The notes beneath the pieces were generated by a model. The model ran no database searches. It was not told the origin of the DNA and worked only from the letters and a program-made list of their open reading frames with translations. This document shows positions 26,701 through 36,156 of a stretch of DNA of 64,000 nt, one piece after another. The translations under genes were made by a program, and so were the position numbers. The stretch is from Chrysemys picta bellii (taxonomy: Eukaryota > Chordata > Testudines > Emydidae), in NCBI RefSeq assembly GCF_011386835.1, contig NC_088800.1:2418001-2482000 (forward strand), read 5' to 3'. Each line of letters starts with the position of its first letter. The first letter of the stretch is position 1.

Positions 26701-29700
26701 TTCCTGACTCTGCTTGATTCCTAGTATCTGACTCGAGGTTCCTGATCTTCTGGTTCGGAGCCCTGGGTGACATGGGGACCCAGCACTCTGCCCATGGCTA
26801 ACCACTAGGCTGCCTACAACTAGGTCCTGACAGTCAGTTTTTGTGCAAGCATGATGTGGTTTAAAAACAAAACAAAAAACTTTCCAAGTTGCACTTGAGG
26901 CTCTGTGAAAATTGTTTTTTTGTGTAGTTGTATATGTTCCTATCTCCTCCTGCTTTCCTGCATGATTTGAATCCAAAGCAAGGCTTCTTGCTAGATTAAT
27001 TTAGCTAAATTAAACTCTGCTTGTCCTGCTTCTGTAATAAACTAAAATGCAATTCTCTCTTCAATTAAAAACCTTAATGAATTGTTGAAGATCATAGGTT
27101 TTGTGTTTGTTTTTTTTTTGTTTTGTTTTGTTTTTTTTTTTCTTCCCCTGGAATCTTCACGCAAGCAATCCTCCCCATCCCCCATTTGAAGCCTGTAAGA
27201 GTCTACCACAACTACTTAAAAATGTGATCTTTTAAAAGCAAGAGATCAGTAGCCATGACTTGAGTCTGACATAAAGCTGTGGACACTTTCCCATGCAACT
27301 CTGCAAATGTACTTCAGTAGTGGTATTCAGTATAGTACTTATTCCAGTTCTGGGAACATCCATTTCTGAATCTCCTCAGACTGGAATGCTCTTGTGAAAG
27401 GAATTGAATCATTGAATCCAGATGTGACCAAAGATTTGTATTTGAGCTCATGTTTCAAAAGTGTAAAGCAAGTATATTAATATACAGTTTAGTTATGGCT
27501 TGTGTATATATAATGGCTTCTACATTCAGTGTTAAACATAGAAGCTAAAATCCTTAATGGCCCATGCATTTGAATAATATTAATCAACTCCTCTGCTTCT
27601 TTGTGATGCCCTCTTTAACTAGACATTCCACCTGCAGGCATTACAACTTACAAACATACAAGGTATGATCAGTGGTGTCTGAAATACGTCTGCTGTCAAC
27701 AAGCAGATCTTGGCAGAGAGTGAACAAGAAATGATGAGCCCTTGATATCTGTAGGGAGCTAAGAGAGAAGAATCTGGACTCTTCATGTGTGTAATGCAAT
27801 GCTATCGGCTATTAGATTTAGGACAGAATACTTTATTTAAGATAAATTTTAAAGTAGTGGGCAAGGTTTGATGCATAAAGATATTGTGGGGCTCCATCTT
27901 GTCCCTGGATGGGAGGATTTCTGTAATTCCCACCTATATCAGCTAGACCACATAGGGATTTGTTTGCTGCGGTTCTAGAATTCATTGCTGCATATTATAG
28001 ATTCTGAGGAGCTCTGCTTAGTCAAACAGTAAAATATTGCTTTTGAAAAGCAGACAACATGCGAAAAGAGAAGGGGCAAACATGATGGAATGGTTAGCTG
28101 TGATTTAATACCTTCATGGTCAAGTAAAATCCTAGTTACAAATTCTCTTACCAGCTGAATGTTGTAGAAAAATTCTTTTCTACAAAGGTCCTCGTTGTAT
28201 TTGTCAGTACTTTGAAACTAGTATGCAGACACATTCTGCAGGTGAGACTATTTGCATTAATCAGTCTATTTATTCTTTGATTTTCATAGCTCTTTTATCT
28301 TCCTGCCAAGAAGAACGTTGACTCCATTTTAGAGGATTACGCAAGCTACAAGAAATCACGAGGAAACACTGATAATAAGTAAGTAATGGCATTTTAAAGG
28401 GCATGTCTTAGCCATTACAATGGCTTTCTGCTGTTGACTGTTAGACTGTCCCAGTCCTCCTTCCTGGATGGGCACCACTTCTTTGTAAATGGACCACAAT
28501 CCTGGGCCCAGTTTGGCACAGGAATTTCTTAACCACAGACATTGACTGTGGAGCAGCATTAGAATGTTAGATCATTCTTTGGAAAATCGCAAACCCTTGA
28601 ACGCAATCCACCCGGTTTGATCTCCCTGCTCTTGTCAGCCTTGGGTTTGTTCAGCATCCTTAAGCAAGGTAGACCACCCTTGCTGCCTTCCTCTTTCCAT
28701 CTCAGTCTTCTGGTATCTGGTGGTGGATGGCTTCCCACTCAGACCCATCCTTCGTCTCTCATCTGTGGTCAAACTGCAGCTCTCCAGCTATGGGCTTAGA
28801 CCAAGGAGTTCCAGCCCCATCCTTTTAGATTTGGGTAGAGTCAAGTCAGTTGTGCCTCCTGGTTGCAAATCCAGAACACTGCAGCAGAGAGTTAATCCAA
28901 GTTGATGGTTCTCTGAGTCTCCTTTATAATCATTCACCTATGTGACCAGTCCCTAGCTCAGAAGGAACGTTCTAATCCCCAAATGAAAGCTATAACACAA
29001 AGTGAAGGTGACTGACGGTTACAATTAAAATGAAGGCTGAAAAACAACCTGGAGTTCAGTTTATCCAAACATCTCCCAATCTCACAGCGACCACAGAAAT
29101 TGTTAAATACAAATGGTAGTTTAGTACTTGAAGTGCAAATCAAGAACTGAACCTGAATAAATAAATAACTTCTGTGCAACAAAGTGTCAGGCTGGAATTT
29201 TCAAAGAAGCCTGAAGTGTAAATGTACCTGCTTGTTTCTCTCTCCTTCTATTGGTATATGTAACACAAGGTCCAGTTGCTAAAAATGCTGTTCATAAAGG
29301 GGACTAATCTTGTGCTGCTGTATATGCCAAAATCTAGGTTGACACTTTTTTGAAAATTGGGCTCGCATGTCTTTATGTATAATCAATTGTTATCGTTGGA
29401 GTGGCTCTGAGTATAGCTAAGGGTGATTAGTGTCACCCTTATAACACCCTGTTTCACTTTGCCCCCTGTGTGCACACAATACACTGTTTAAGTTTCCTGC
29501 AAGACCCTAGCTTACGCTTCGGGACTTCTGAGTGTTTAATTGTGCAATCTTAATAGTTTTAACTTAGTTCTCTCTTAGTGGATTTTTCTAGGGCTGGGCA
29601 CAGCTGGAATGCTCTTTCATGCACTTTGAGGGGTGCGGGGGAGGGGAAGGCCTTCTAAGAAGCTGTACAGTATCTTACCCTCTTCATTGTGCATCTTGTA

Positions 29701-32700
29701 AGGGCTCCTGCAGGATCCTCCTCCCAGATCCAGGGCCTGATCCAATATCCATTGAAATAAACACCCCTGTGACATCAGTGGGATTAGAACTGGGGTCCAT
29801 CTAGTCTAGTATCCACAGCGGCCAGTACCAGATGCTTTAGGGGAAGATACAAGAAATCTTGCAGCATGCAGATGAGAGATAATGTACCCTCCTGGAAGTT
29901 CTTACCTTAATCACTAAAAGAGATTGGTTTAAGACCGGAAAGGTTTTTTTTGTTGGTATTAACTACTAGAATGCTGGGTATGCTTGTATTCTAAGTGAAT
30001 GGTCCAATCCCTTTGCTTCCATTACATCATGAGGCAATGAATTCGTCTAATTAAATTGCACAAAAGTGTTCCCTTTTATCAGCTTTGAGTTTGCCATCTT
30101 TCAGTTTCATCAAATGCCCTTTTGTGTTTTGAGATTGGAGCTTCAGTTTTCCCGATCTCCCTCTTCTATGCCATTCATTGTATATAGTTCTGTCACATTC
30201 CCTCGGTCCTTCAATCTCCTCAATGAGTCTTCCACCTTCCTAATTGTTCTCCTTATCCTTCTCTGAAAACACCTTTAATTCTACAATATCGTTTTTGAGA
30301 TTGGGTGACTAGTGTTCCAGATGAGGATGAAACACTGATTTATATCATGGCATCCTGTTCATGATCTGTCCTGACATCTTGTTTGGGTATTATATCAGAC
30401 TTCTTGCTAAATGTCTGGAGAATAGCTTGGTTTAATGGATTTGCTATGGCGAATGAACCCTGTGGAAATAAAAATAATTTGAGTGGAAGAGAATTTTTTT
30501 CTCCAAATGGTGCATCTTTTTTCCTTCCTTACTCCTATGCAGAGCACAGCACTTTCCCCACATGTTAAATGTTATCTGTTCGATGTGAAAGGCTTATGTT
30601 CTTTGCTGATATTACAGAAGTCTAAAGTTAAAAGCAGTAACCCCAACATTTTGGGGAAGGAGTTGGAATAGTGTCAGGGAGGGTGTGGAGTGGGGGCGGG
30701 GCCAGGGGCAGAGAGGCGGTCGAGCACCCACCGGCGGGAGCAGAAGTCGGCGTCTATGATGTGTGTGGCATAGAACTGACAGGTGCATCTTCCAAGACTT
30801 TAAGAAATTGCCTTTTCATCTTGCTTTGAATGTGCCGCTTTAGACATGCGTTTGGATAAGTATCCCGTTCAGGTGGGAAGGCAGACAGTTTGCTTTTAGT
30901 TACTTTTTCTTAGAACCAAGTTGACTTGAAGCATGTCTTCATGTAGAGCCAGAATACCCCATTTTTAAAAAGTGGAACCACTACAACTATGCATTTGTTT
31001 CTCTGGGCCATCTCTTATGAATATTGGCTCTTCAGAGTTCTAAACTACCCCAGGAAACCACAGCCCTGGTGGTTGCTTTTGTTTTTTATTTACATTTGTA
31101 ATATTTCACATTTCCTTTGTGTGCCAGAGAATATGCTGTTAATGAAGTTGTTGCTGGAATAAAAGAGTACTTCAATGTAATGTTGGGGACTCAACTGCTG
31201 TACAAATTTGAGAGGCCACAGTATGCTGAAATCTTAGCAGATCATCCCGATGCGCCTATGTCACAAGTCTATGGTGCACCACACCTACTACGATTGTTTG
31301 GTAAGTTTGGCATCTTGAGTCTACCATAAAAGGGGACAAATGGTTATATTGCTCCAGCTTCTTTTCTGTCTTGTTAATAATTGGAATAAGACACTGAATC
31401 AGAGTAAAATGTCTAAACAAATGACTCACATGACTATCCTTGGGTCATTTATATGAAATGCTCAAAACCACAAATCACCTACTCAGAATGGAAGTTTTAA
31501 AAATGTAGTTGTTTAGAGAAGGTTGCGTAGGTAAGAATGGGAGTCTGAAGTTAGTGATCATGTCATATGGATCTTGGGCTTGTACTCATGTATGGTTAAA
31601 GTTGTCATGAAAAACAAGGTCAAATCTATGCTTTTCTTAAAACAGTACGAATTGGAGCTATGCTTGCCTACACCCCTCTTGATGAGAAGAGCCTGGCTTT
31701 GTTGTTAAACTACTTGCATGATTTCTTGAAGTAAGTTCAGCATTTCATCTTTGTGTGTTTGAAGGTTTTTTTAAAACACTAAAGCCCTGATCCTGCAAAC
31801 ACTTATTTATATGCTTAAAGTTTAGCATGTGTTTGTTTATATGACTGTGACCTAATGCTTTTTTATTCTAATTTTTTGGACAGTATTTTGATATTGACAG
31901 TGTCAGTTAATCTGCAACACTAATCCAGTGCAAGCCCGTTGGTCTCTTGACAGCCTTTCTTCCAGTTTGGTGGTGGTGGTCAGTTCTGCATAGTTAGTAT
32001 TACAACCTAGTGTGCATTTTACTGAAGAGTAACTTGTTAAAGACTTCAAGTTTCAGGACCTAGATTTACCTAAAGCAGCTTACATTTTTCTGAACTAACT
32101 AAACAAACTGAAAAAAGGTGCTTGGTTAATATTGCAGTTAGTCATCCCTTTGTAGCAACAGAGTTGGTACGAGAGGTCTTGTACTAGAAATTGCTCTGGC
32201 ACGCTTTGTCTTGACATACTACACAATTGTTCCTGATTATAGAGAAATGTGTATTTCCATTGAAGGCCCATACCAAAGGTGAAATGCATGGGTTTTTGCA
32301 GTTGAGTTTCTGTCATTACTAACATTCAGTAAAGTTCTTTGATATCTGAAGCACAGTTGCTAACTTTCATGTGGTAAATAAACACCCCGACTTTGACAAT
32401 AAGCCAAAAATGAAGCCAATCCCTAAGAACTCCAACACTCTGACTAGATTTCTTCCCTCCCCTCACCCCCGGGCATGCAGTCTGGGACTGTGGTGGGCCC
32501 GCTGTGCACCCCTGACTATTCCCCCCCCCTTGCCTCTGCTTGCCAGGAGCCAATCCCCCCCCCCCCCAAAAAGAAGCAACAAGCTATAAGCCAAAAAACT
32601 AGCCAACAATCAACTCACAAGCCAGTTAAGCCAAAAACAGATGTCGTGGTGTTGGCACCCAATTTCTTTGTTTTTGGTTTTTTCCCATGGGTTTGGCATG

Positions 32701-35371
32701 TCTGATCTGAAGTACACTGCAGTTTAAAAGGAAAGGAATCAAACAAACCATTTGGGTAGAAAAAAGATCCATTTTTGTTCTTGCGTGTGCTGCTGCAAAC
32801 TGCTAAATCAGAGCAATTCCATCAGGCGTTTCAAAAACGGTCTTCTATTATTGCCTTAATGAAAAACATCTTTACATTTTTTGCATCTTTATATTTTAGT
32901 CAAGTGTGTAGAAGCCCCAGTCAAAATTTGCACCCAATTCTACATACATGCAATAAGAGACAGTCCCTGCCCTGAAGAGCTTATCCAAGTACACGGTCCA
33001 GACAAAGGTGGAGGGAGGAGCATTTTCCCCATTTTACAGACTGGGAATAGAGGCCAAAAGATGTTAACAAAGTCTCTCAGTCTGTGGCAGAGCTGGGAGC
33101 TAATCCCAGTCAAGTAGCTGAGCTACGAGTCCGTCTTTCAGCTCCTCGAAAGGCCAAGCTTAAGCCATTTGTTTCTTGATGCGTTTTAGAACTTGTTGAT
33201 CTGCCTTTCCTGAAATACATGCAAGGCAACAGACTGTTTGCAACGACGTCCCATTTGTTCAATAGCACTTCGAGGCACTTAAGTCAGTTAGGTGCTTTTT
33301 AATGTTTTACTCTATCTTACTATAGGACTTAAATGTGAAATCTAAAAGTGGAAAGTTGATCTGCTGTAATGGAGCTGGAAGTTCATGCTCTGTTAGTGGA
33401 GGAACTGACTACTCTAAAGAATCAGAGTCCTCTACATTTTAGAAACTTGTAATCTGATTTTAAATTTTAATGTATGAAAGAATCCTCTGCAGTTCTCAAA
33501 TTTAAGAGGACTTCCTCTAGTTATGGCTTATGCTTTAGAACTCTGGATGCATGGTTAATTCTCCAGTTGTCATTGGTCTCACATTTATGCTTATAATCCC
33601 CAGTAAATGCACAAGCACAATTGTCATACTTTCCAGTATGGCAGGGAAATGTCAGGCAGTGTCGGTCTTGTAGGCAATTTAAATACGTAATGTTTGAAAT
33701 TGCTTGGCCTTGTGCATTAACACTCCAGAGGCATACCATCATTTTCTCACTATGCGCTAACTACCTGCTTTTATTTTATATATATATATGTCTTTTTACC
33801 ACCACATTCTGTTGCTTTCTCTTTATTCCTTCAATAAAGCAATTATTTCTTGAACACTATATTGTGAAGAATAGAAAACTGACTTAATTTCATAGGTGAA
33901 AGACAGGCTAATATAGAAGCCGTTGGTAGCTAATCCATAATGTTTGAAAATGTGTTAATAAATGAAGTGCAGTAGGTGATTAACTTAGTGATCCTTGCAG
34001 GCGGCCTTATAGAACCCTAAGAACGTCCCCATTTTAAAATGTAAACGCTTGTGGTTAGGGAAGAAACCTGATTCTGCCCTACAAAGAAGGGCTGAGTATC
34101 ACTGTGCAGCACTCGGTTTGTAGAATGCCATATTTACTGGCCAGTCTTCTTCTTGCCCTGGTTATAAATAGGACCCTACCAAATTCATGCTCCATTGTGG
34201 TCAATTTCATGGCCATAAGATTTTTAAAAATTGTAAATTTCATGATTTCAGCTATTTAAATCTGAAATGTCAGTGTGGTAATTTGTAGGGCTCCTGACCC
34301 GAAAGGAGTTGTGGGGGGGGGTCACAAGGTCATTGTAGGGGGGTTGTGGTACTGCTACCCTTACTTCTGCGCTACTGCTGGTGGCGGCGCTGCCTTCAGA
34401 GCTGGGCAGCTGGAGAGCGGCAGCTGCTGGCTGGGAGCTCAGCTCTGAAGGCCGAGCCACCGCCAGTAGCAATGCAGAAGTAAGGATGGTATGGTATGTG
34501 GTATTGCCACCCTTACCTCTGCGCTACTGCTGGTGGCAGTGCTGCCTTCAGAGCTGGGCATCTTACCAACAGCCGCTGCTCTCTGGCCGCCCAGCTCTCA
34601 AGGCAGCACAGAAGTAAGTGACAATATCACGACCCCCCTAAAATAACCTTGTGACCTCCCCTGCACTCCCTTTTGGGTCAGGACCCCCAATTTGAGAAAC
34701 ACTGGTCTCCCCCGTGTAATCTGTATCGTATGGGGTAAAAGCACACAAGATCAGATTTCACAGGGGGAGACCAGATTTCAGTCCATGATGTGTTTTTCAC
34801 AGCTGTGAATTTGGTAGGGCCCTAGATATAAAGCTTCACCTAGCACTTGTTAAGAACCACATTTGTTTGTACAAAACAGTAGGCTACTTTTTACCTGCCT
34901 GCTTGAATGACTGGCAGACATCCAGAAAGGACAAACATTTGATAGGAAGCGGAACCTCATAATTCATATTGTATTTCAACCTGTTGGAGGTCTTGTGGCA
35001 ACACTTGGCTGTAGTCAAATTTGTTTGACAGTATTTCACTGCTTGAAATTCTGAGTGAGGCACTCTGTAGGATTTCATGAGTACAATATCTGACACCTAT
35101 TAAGAATTAAACTGAATATTTCTCTGGGCTGTTCAAAGACTGACAGATTTTCAACAGCAGATGCTGGAATCCAATTCAATTCGAAGCAGTGAAATAACAG
35201 TTTGTGTACATTAAAACTTAAATCTTGATAATGACCTGAGTAACACGGTATTTTAATTTCTGCATGTGTATATTTTTCTTTCACAGGTATTTAGCAAAGA
35301 ACGCTTCCACATTGTTTAGTGCCAGTGACTATGAAGTAGCCCCTCCCGAATACCATCGGAAAGCAGTATAA
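7708..35371 (+). CDS. MORF4L1: MORF4L1 (MRG15), 3' ten coding exons, partial gene
   Basis: MRG15 is a nuclear chromodomain protein, a subunit of the NuA4/TIP60 acetyltransferase and Sin3-HDAC complexes that binds H3K36-methylated chromatin. Exons: 7708-7775, 10493-10579, 11456-11536, 22609-22634, 23281-23369, 24470-24571, 28290-28378, 31128-31300, 31646-31730 and 35287-35371. All introns are GT-AG, phases agree at every junction, and the joined frame has no stop until TAA at 35369. The total of 885 nt gives 294 codons plus stop, equal to residues 30-323 of the 323-aa vertebrate isoform. The chromodomain lies on the first two exons, the basic/proline-rich linker on the next three and the MRG domain on the last five. 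The first 29 codons are upstream of the window. The alternative 39-codon insert of the longer mammalian isoform was not found. Identification rests on near-identity to the known protein. Confidence 0.97.
7776..10492 (+). other. MORF4L1 intron, 2.7 kb
   Basis: AT-rich, mostly unique-looking sequence with no recognised mobile element. This is where the alternative insert of longer mammalian MRG15 isoforms would be expected. I found no open segment resembling it. Confidence 0.6.
10493..10579 (+). CDS. MORF4L1: MORF4L1 coding exon: C-terminal chromodomain
   Basis: Acceptor TTTTTCAG, donor GTAAGT. It encodes the [13 protein letters not shown] segment, the conserved chromodomain helix and end, then a Lys/Gln-rich stretch. 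It ends after CA of a Gln codon completed at 11456. Confidence 0.97.
11177..11315. repeat. Poly-G and poly-C tracts in intron
   Basis: A G-run near 11190-11200 with G-rich continuation is followed by an unbroken C-run of more than 20 bases near 11289-11314. These homopolymers make the short proline/glycine-rich open frames here spurious, and their lengths are likely unreliable in any assembly. Confidence 0.85.
11456..11536 (+). CDS. MORF4L1: MORF4L1 coding exon: post-chromodomain linker
   Basis: Acceptor TTTAAAG, donor GTAAGA. It encodes [15 protein letters not shown] and the Gln/Asn-containing linker and ends after GT of a Val codon. The first G at 11456 completes the Gln codon split from 10579. 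Confidence 0.95.
11537..13489 (+). other. MORF4L1 intron, first part, no element recognised
   Basis: First 2 kb of the 11-kb intron 11537-22608. AT-rich, with a short C-run near 12901. I see no coding or mobile sequence here. Confidence 0.5.
13490..14090. mobile_element. hAT-type non-autonomous DNA transposon, copy 1
   Basis: The ends are inverted repeats: TAGGGCCCTACCAAATTCA at the left and the complement of GAACTTGGTAGAGCCCTA at the right. Flanking 8-bp direct repeats are ATCTCACG (13482-13489) and ATCTCATG (14091-14098), with one mismatch, as expected for a hAT target duplication. The core is GC-rich and holds no transposase. A second copy is at 34169-34824. Confidence 0.82.
14299..14900. 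mobile_element. Composite of two inverted Cry I-like SINEs
   Basis: The left arm (14299 to about 14520) runs forward: a tRNA-like head (GTGGTAGCCATGTTAGTC), then the SINE body with GCATAAGCTTTC, then an extended tail. The right arm (about 14550-14900) is the reverse complement of the body and a longer version of the same tail. The pair is flanked by one direct repeat, ACCTATGA (14291-14298 and 14901-14908; T's on the left extend it), so it behaves as a single insertion. It lies in a MORF4L1 intron and its transcript could fold into a long imperfect duplex. Confidence 0.8.
14741..14798 (+). repeat. (TG)n/(TA)n microsatellite
   Basis: About twenty TG dinucleotides are followed by a short TA run, interrupting the reversed SINE arm between its tail and body. 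Confidence 0.95.
14901..18600 (+). other. MORF4L1 intron, unique-looking
   Basis: 3.7 kb of AT-rich sequence with no recognised exon or transposon. A short tandem run of TCTTTTCTC lies near 17960-17990. Confidence 0.45.
18640..18785 (+). mobile_element. SINE-like fragment with CR1-type 3' end
   Basis: The left part contains a B-box-like GTGAGTTCAATCC typical of tRNA-derived SINE heads. The right part has the CR1 3' signature GGACTTGATGATCTTTCAGG with CCCTTCCAGTTCTGAGAG. It may be a SINE that shares its tail with CR1, or a CR1 3' fragment. Confidence 0.55.
19073..19397. mobile_element. Palindromic hAT MITE with perfect 8-bp TSD
   Basis: 325 bp, starting CAGGGGTCGGCAACC and ending in its near complement GATTGCCGACCCCTG. 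It is flanked on both sides by CTCTAGGT (19065-19072 and 19398-19405), a perfect 8-bp target duplication. The termini are those of the widespread Charlie-type hAT MITEs. Almost the whole element is an inverted repeat, GC-rich against an AT-rich intron, with no transposase. Confidence 0.93.
20290..20865 (+). pseudogene. CR1 ORF2 fragment, N-terminal RT region
   Basis: 191 codons ending at a premature TAG. They cover the RT palm entry motifs up to the QHGF block. The same frame resumes after the stop, so this is a nonsense mutation, not a natural end. Confidence 0.9.
20911..21558 (+). pseudogene. CR1 ORF2 fragment, RT catalytic core
   Basis: 215 codons in the same frame as the preceding block: AFDKVPH motif, PQGSVLGP, then FADDTKLL with both catalytic aspartates kept. 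It ends at a TAG where the 3595 copy reads a Ser codon (K-S-M). Confidence 0.9.
22196..22608 (+). other. Intron segment between CR1 and micro-exon
   Basis: Pyrimidine-rich intron sequence leading to the acceptor TTTTTGCAG at 22608. No element is recognised in it. Confidence 0.4.
22609..22634 (+). CDS. MORF4L1: MORF4L1 26-nt micro-exon
   Basis: Acceptor TTTTGCAG, donor GTAAGC. It encodes the lysine-rich KTKKNKQK (nuclear-localisation-like basic stretch), with split codons on both sides (Val completed by its first G, Thr begun by its last A). The preceding intron is 11 kb. Confidence 0.93.
23281..23369 (+). CDS. MORF4L1: MORF4L1 coding exon: Ser/Pro/basic linker
   Basis: Acceptor TTTGTGTAG, donor GTATGT. 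It encodes the [18 protein letters not shown] linker with a bipartite-type basic nuclear signal. The last codon is AGT (Ser), where mammalian MRG15 has Asn. Confidence 0.95.
24470..24571 (+). CDS. MORF4L1: MORF4L1 coding exon: start of MRG domain
   Basis: Acceptor TTCTTCAG, donor GTAACC. 34 complete codons, beginning [15 protein letters not shown] and including [12 protein letters not shown], the conserved first helix of the MRG domain. Confidence 0.97.
24975..25795 (+). mobile_element. CR1 LINE fragment, 3' part, degenerate
   Basis: It starts near a YDDT-like GATGATACCAAGCTG block and runs through the recognisable CR1 thumb/3' coding region (CTCAACTGGAGTATTGTGTCC, GTCTGGAAAAGAGAAGACTGAG). 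It ends with the 3' UTR and TTCTATGATT. Many stops and indels are present. It is a different subfamily from the 20-kb copy. Confidence 0.85.
25895..26487 (-). mobile_element. Probable solo LTR (minus orientation)
   Basis: Read on the minus strand it begins TGTCAGGTGG, contains AATAAA opposite 25976-25984 followed by a GT-rich U5-like stretch, and ends near GAGCACA. This TG...CA layout with a central poly(A) signal is LTR-like. No target duplication was recognised and no internal coding region remains, so the limits are approximate. Confidence 0.45.
26488..26832 (+). repeat. LTR-like or other unclassified repeat
   Basis: A GC-richer patch with repeated CTGACTC / TTCCTGA words that resembles U5 regions of turtle LTR elements. 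It ends near GTCCTGACAG. No clear termini or duplication, so the class is uncertain. Confidence 0.25.
26833..28289 (+). other. MORF4L1 intron, no feature recognised
   Basis: AT-rich intron with T/G-rich runs near 27105-27145. No exon or defined transposon seen. Confidence 0.4.
28290..28378 (+). CDS. MORF4L1: MORF4L1 coding exon: MRG domain
   Basis: Acceptor TTTTCATAG, donor GTAAGT. It encodes [18 protein letters not shown], then KKSRGNTDN, and ends in a split Lys codon. Confidence 0.97.
29780..30390 (-). mobile_element. Highly degenerate CR1 fragment (antisense)
   Basis: The order of weak matches on the minus strand follows CR1 3' sequence: a GGGTCCATCTAGTCTAGTATCC relic on the + strand, then CTCCTCAATGAGTC and CTTCTCTGAAAACACC-type words, then TTTTTGAGATTGGGTGACTAG. 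No frame survives. Confidence 0.55.
30391..31127 (+). other. MORF4L1 intron segment
   Basis: Mostly unique-looking. A GC-rich patch at about 30670-30760 (GTGGGGGCGGGGCCAGGGGC) looks like a short dispersed repeat, possibly related to the patch at 45900-46005. Confidence 0.35.
31128..31300 (+). CDS. MORF4L1: MORF4L1 coding exon: MRG domain core
   Basis: Acceptor TGTGCCAG, donor GTAAGT. The largest coding exon here (173 nt), encoding [15 protein letters not shown], then [12 protein letters not shown] and GAPHLLRLF. This region forms the MRG hydrophobic groove that binds partners. It ends one base into a Val codon. Confidence 0.98.
31646..31730 (+). CDS. MORF4L1: MORF4L1 coding exon: MRG domain
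   Basis: Acceptor AAAACAG, donor GTAAGT. It encodes [16 protein letters not shown] and LLNYLHDFL, a conserved helical hairpin of the MRG fold. Split codons at both ends match the neighbours. Confidence 0.97.
31731..34168 (+). other. MORF4L1 intron, first part
   Basis: AT-rich, with homopolymer C tracts near 32521 and 32560. The MIR/L2-like fragment at 32890-33150 is the only repeat recognised. Confidence 0.45.
32890..33150 (+). repeat. MIR/L2-like ancient repeat fragment
   Basis: Words such as CAGTCCCTGCCCTGAAGAGC and CCCATTTTACAGACTGGG followed by GGCAGAGCTGGGA match the general pattern of ancient amniote MIR/L2 3' sequence. Strongly decayed. Confidence 0.5.
34169..34824. mobile_element. 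hAT-type non-autonomous DNA transposon, copy 2
   Basis: Same family as 13490-14090. The ends are TAGGACCCTACCAAATTCA and the complement of GAATTTGGTAGGGCCCTA. Flanking 8-bp repeats are GTTATAAA (34161-34168) and GATATAAA (34825-34832), with one mismatch. The core contains a partly duplicated GC-rich block (CTTCTGCGCTACTGCTGG near 34364, with a one-base-different copy near 34515). No transposase. Confidence 0.83.
35287..35371 (+). CDS. MORF4L1: MORF4L1 last coding exon and stop
   Basis: Acceptor TTTCACAG. It encodes [20 protein letters not shown] and the conserved C-terminal YHRKAV, then TAA at 35369-35371. The terminal residues are the hallmark C-terminus of MRG15. Confidence 0.98.
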
Positions 35372-35985
35372 GGCATGCCTCTGTATAGTGAAGTAATACT
35401 TGGATCTCTGTGACAGTGCTGTCCATTTCTACATTTTGTTCTTTGTCCTTCCATTGCACATGTCTCTTGCACAGATTATGTAAATTTAAAGTGAATAAAG
35501 TGTGTGTTAAAACTGAACTGACATTTGTAAGTTCTAAAGTTTTCTTTTGTTTGTTCTGAAACAGAAGCCTAAAAAGGAGGCTTTGGGAACCCATCAGTGG
35601 GATGTAGAAAGAAATGCAATTAGCATATTATTTCGTTGTCTGAGCTCCTTTAAAGTTTATAGGTTCATTGTTTTGACACTAAGCTCTTACCTAACCTGCA
35701 TTATTGCTTAGTGATGACAAGTGTGCCACAGGGGTTGTGATGACCTAACTTATATGCTACTAATTAGTTTGACTTTCAAGCCCACTCACTTTCTTGGTGT
35801 TTGAAGTGTAGCATTTGTTGATCCGTAAATTCATTCCTTGCCTAGAGAGTTGAAGGATTGTGACTTTTGTATCCTAACATAATGGAAAAATGCATTATTG
35901 TATCTTGGTGTTCTGAAAATGTTGGTCTTTCAAGGAGCTATTTTACAAGTCTTCAAATAAACTTTTTTTATTTCAAAGATTACCT
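35372..35985 (+). other. MORF4L1: MORF4L1 3' UTR with two poly(A) signals
   Basis: AATAAA at 35494-35499 (about 125 bases after the stop) and again at 35956-35961 give short and long 3' UTR forms. The end is inferred to lie 15-25 bases after the distal signal. There is no repeat in this interval. The Gmr1-like element starts at 36157. Confidence 0.75.
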
Positions 35986-36156
35986 ATTTTGACTTTTTAA
36001 CTGACCTGTGTCCTGCTTCATCTGTTGAAGCATTTTCACGTGATCTAGCACTCAGAAGTCATAAATCAAATCGTGTTGTCCTAGTTAAATCTGCAGTATC
36101 CTGAAAAATATTAATATAAAGTGTGAATTTGTGATTTTTAGTTGTAGCTTGGAGAC

